From JBBQER01 sp052148155 (GTDB taxonomy: Bacteria; Actinomycetota; Acidimicrobiia; IMCC26256; PALSA-610), in assembly GCA_052148155.1 (NCBI GenBank), contig JBKQIY010000097.1, positions 1-6,708 on the forward strand: a stretch of 6,708 bases of DNA, written 5' to 3'. Each line of letters starts with the position of its first letter. Position 1 is the stretch's first letter. This document shows positions 5,200-6,708 of the stretch, piece after piece. A program made the translations under genes and the position numbers. The notes under the pieces are model-generated. The model worked only from the letters and a program-made list of their open reading frames with translations. It was not told where the DNA came from and did no database searches.

Positions 5200-6708
5200 A
5201 TGATGTACGAGTCTCGATACGGGGGGCGGTTAGGTTTGGCGGCGCGCGGGGGCGTACGCGCGCGGCGCGGCGTTGTGCTTGCCTGCGCGTGCGTGCTGTT
5301 GGGCGCAGTCTTGTGCGTCGCCGGCGATGTGACGTCGGCAGGCACAGCACCTGCGCCGGCCGCCGTTATCACTAATGGCGACTTTGAAGCCGGGCTCCGC
5401 GGGTGGCTCGTTCAGGGCACAGTGGCGCTGAGCTCCGTTGCCCACGAGGCGAAGTGGTCTGCTGTGGTTGGCGGCACCCGCGAACACACGCGGGATTCGG
5501 CCTTGAGCACGACGTTCAACGTGCCCAACGACGGAGGGGCGCTCCGTCTTTGGTACCGAGTCACGTGTCTTGGCACTATCGCCGATGCGTGGGCAACAGT
5601 CACACTCACGGATTTTGTGAATCATTCGGTCGCTGCCCTTCTGCCCGAGACGTGTACGAACTCGGGCCGCTGGATGCGACTCACTGCGAATATGGCTTCA
5701 CATGCGAATCACCGAGTCAGGCTCACGCTCGCAAGTCATGACGACGGCCCCGGCTCTCCTAGTTATGTGTTCTACGACGACGTCGCGCTCGCGCATCCTG
5801 ACTTCTCGGTTTCGACCGTGCGTGCGGCCGCGGTCGCTGCCGGCGCTTCCACAAAGGTCAGGGTCTTAACGGCCCGCACTGTGGGGTCTGCGCGCGCGAT
5901 CCACTTGTCGGTGACACATCTGCCGTACGGCGTGACGGCAACATGGAGTCATACGAGCGTCGAGGCGGGCGCTTCATCGATCCTCACGCTCACTGCAACG
6001 AACGCTGCGCTCGGCGCGTCTGCGAGGGTGTCGGTCGTCGGTCGGAGCTCGTCGGCTACGCACGTTGTAGTGCTCTCGCTCAAGGTCACGACGACGGGCG
6101 CGACGTGGGCCGACCGCGAAATCGACAGACCAGCGATCAATCGAGAGTTCCCGACGGATGCAGTCGTGAACGTGAAGACCGAATTCGGGGCCAGAGGGAA
6201 CGGAGTCACGGACGACACCGCAGCAATCCGAGCGGCCATTGCGGCAGGGTTAGGCACGGGCGCTCCTTCTCTGCCGCACAAGACCTTATATTTCCCGAAG
6301 GGCACCTACCTCGTGAGCGGTTCATTGATGTGGCAGCTCGCCAGCGGTCAATGGTCCACCTCACTCACTTTCCAGGGCGAGAACCGGGATCAGACGATCA
6401 TCAAACTCAAGGACCACGCTCCGGGGTTCAGCAATCCGGCGGCGCCGCGGGCAGTGATCGACACCGCATCGAACAACGCGTCCGACGCCCGCGGTTCGGG
6501 GAACCAGGCCTTCGACAATTTCATCTTCGACCTCACGGTCGACGTCGGGAGAGGCAACCCAGGAGCTATCGGGATCGACTACATGGCCAACAATCGGGGC
6601 GCGATACGCAACGTCGTCGTGCGTGCGCCCTCAGGAAGCGGACTGACGGGAATCGCGATGACCCGCCCTTGGCCTGGACCATGTCTTCTTCAGGACGTGC
6701 GCGTCGAC
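5200..6708 (+). CDS. Secreted multidomain pectate-lyase-superfamily protein, open at right edge
   Basis: 503 codons are visible without a stop, and the 3' end lies outside the window. An Arg-rich N-terminus (R20, R22, R23) and hydrophobic core (about 25-41) form a signal peptide, with likely cleavage after Ala47 or Ala50. Residues 57-198 look like a carbohydrate-binding jelly roll: TNGDFEAGLRGW at the start and VFYDDVAL at the end. Residues 201-297 are an Ig-like beta module (DFSVS..., with VTHLPYGVTATWS). From about 324 the pectate-lyase-superfamily beta-helix begins: EFGARGNGVTDDTAAIRAAI, then LYFPKGTYLVSG and LTFQGENRDQTIIKL. The protein probably binds and cuts or trims a polysaccharide outside the cell; substrate and catalytic residues are not visible. 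Start choice is open: ATG 5200 and 5203 follow AGGAG closely (0 and 3 bases), and ATG 5158 after GGGGAA would give a longer n-region. It is transcribed away from the acpS operon. Confidence 0.88.
   Translation, partial: MMYESRYGGRLGLAARGGVRARRGVVLACACVLLGAVLCVAGDVTSAGTAPAPAAVITNGDFEAGLRGWLVQGTVALSSVAHEAKWSAVVGGTREHTRDSALSTTFNVPNDGGALRLWYRVTCLGTIADAWATVTLTDFVNHSVAALLPETCTNSGRWMRLTANMASHANHRVRLTLASHDDGPGSPSYVFYDDVALAHPDFSVSTVRAAAVAAGASTKVRVLTARTVGSARAIHLSVTHLPYGVTATWSHTSVEAGASSILTLTATNAALGASARVSVVGRSSSATHVVVLSLKVTTTGATWADREIDRPAINREFPTDAVVNVKTEFGARGNGVTDDTAAIRAAIAAGLGTGAPSLPHKTLYFPKGTYLVSGSLMWQLASGQWSTSLTFQGENRDQTIIKLKDHAPGFSNPAAPRAVIDTASNNASDARGSGNQAFDNFIFDLTVDVGRGNPGAIGIDYMANNRGAIRNVVVRAPSGSGLTGIAMTRPWPGPCLLQDVRVD

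Noticed and set aside
5278..5290. VLAC in the signal peptide, resembling a lipoprotein lipobox
   Set aside because: The Cys lies at the beginning of the hydrophobic core rather than after it, so lipid attachment there is unlikely; a plain signal-peptidase site near Ala47-Ala50 fits better.
4556..5350. A 264-codon open frame on the minus strand through the intergenic region
   Set aside because: The product is Arg/Pro/Ser-rich without motifs, runs antisense into the signal peptide of the secreted protein and overlaps the start of acpS in another frame. It is typical of chance frames in GC-rich DNA.

Overview
The window is GC-rich bacterial DNA. The style of the proteins fits a high-GC actinobacterium-like organism: an Ala/Arg/Gly/Val-rich secretory protein with a YDDV-type jelly-roll module and an Ig-like module, a two-domain hydrolase with the GPxR signature, and a broken FAD monooxygenase of a type common in actinobacteria. 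This placement is only an inference, because there is no rRNA or other marker.

Layout: (i) 1-343, minus strand: a frameshifted remnant of an FAD-dependent monooxygenase, running off the left edge. (ii) 385-618, minus: a doubtful short ORF whose ATG overlaps the stop codon of the gene upstream (ATGA). (iii) 615-2576, minus: a protein with two alpha/beta-hydrolase domains. The first has lost its nucleophile and histidine; the second has a Cys in the nucleophile position. (iv) 2637-3548, minus: an amino acid:[carrier protein] ligase, a class II aminoacyl-tRNA synthetase homologue that charges a carrier protein instead of tRNA. (v) 3613-3864, minus: an unrecognised short ORF starting directly after the carrier-protein stop. 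(vi) 3865-4116, minus: the small carrier protein. (vii) 4156-4539, minus: a holo-ACP synthase (4'-phosphopantetheinyl transferase). (viii) 4540-5199: a 660-bp divergent intergenic region with two clusters of palindromes and promoter-like elements. (ix) 5200 to the right edge, plus: a secreted multidomain protein with a signal peptide, a carbohydrate-binding-like jelly roll, an Ig-like domain and the start of a pectate-lyase-superfamily beta-helix.

The minus-strand genes read as one operon (acpS, carrier protein, short ORF, ligase, hydrolase). Together they form an almost self-contained route for making an aminoacyl thioester. AcpS puts phosphopantetheine on the carrier protein, the ligase activates a small amino acid with ATP and loads it on the phosphopantetheine thiol, and the Cys-type hydrolase is the natural candidate to move or release the product. 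The end product is not known for this family. The main items of interest are this cassette, the half-degenerate hydrolase, the palindrome array that could control both divergent units, and the decayed flavoprotein at the end of the operon.
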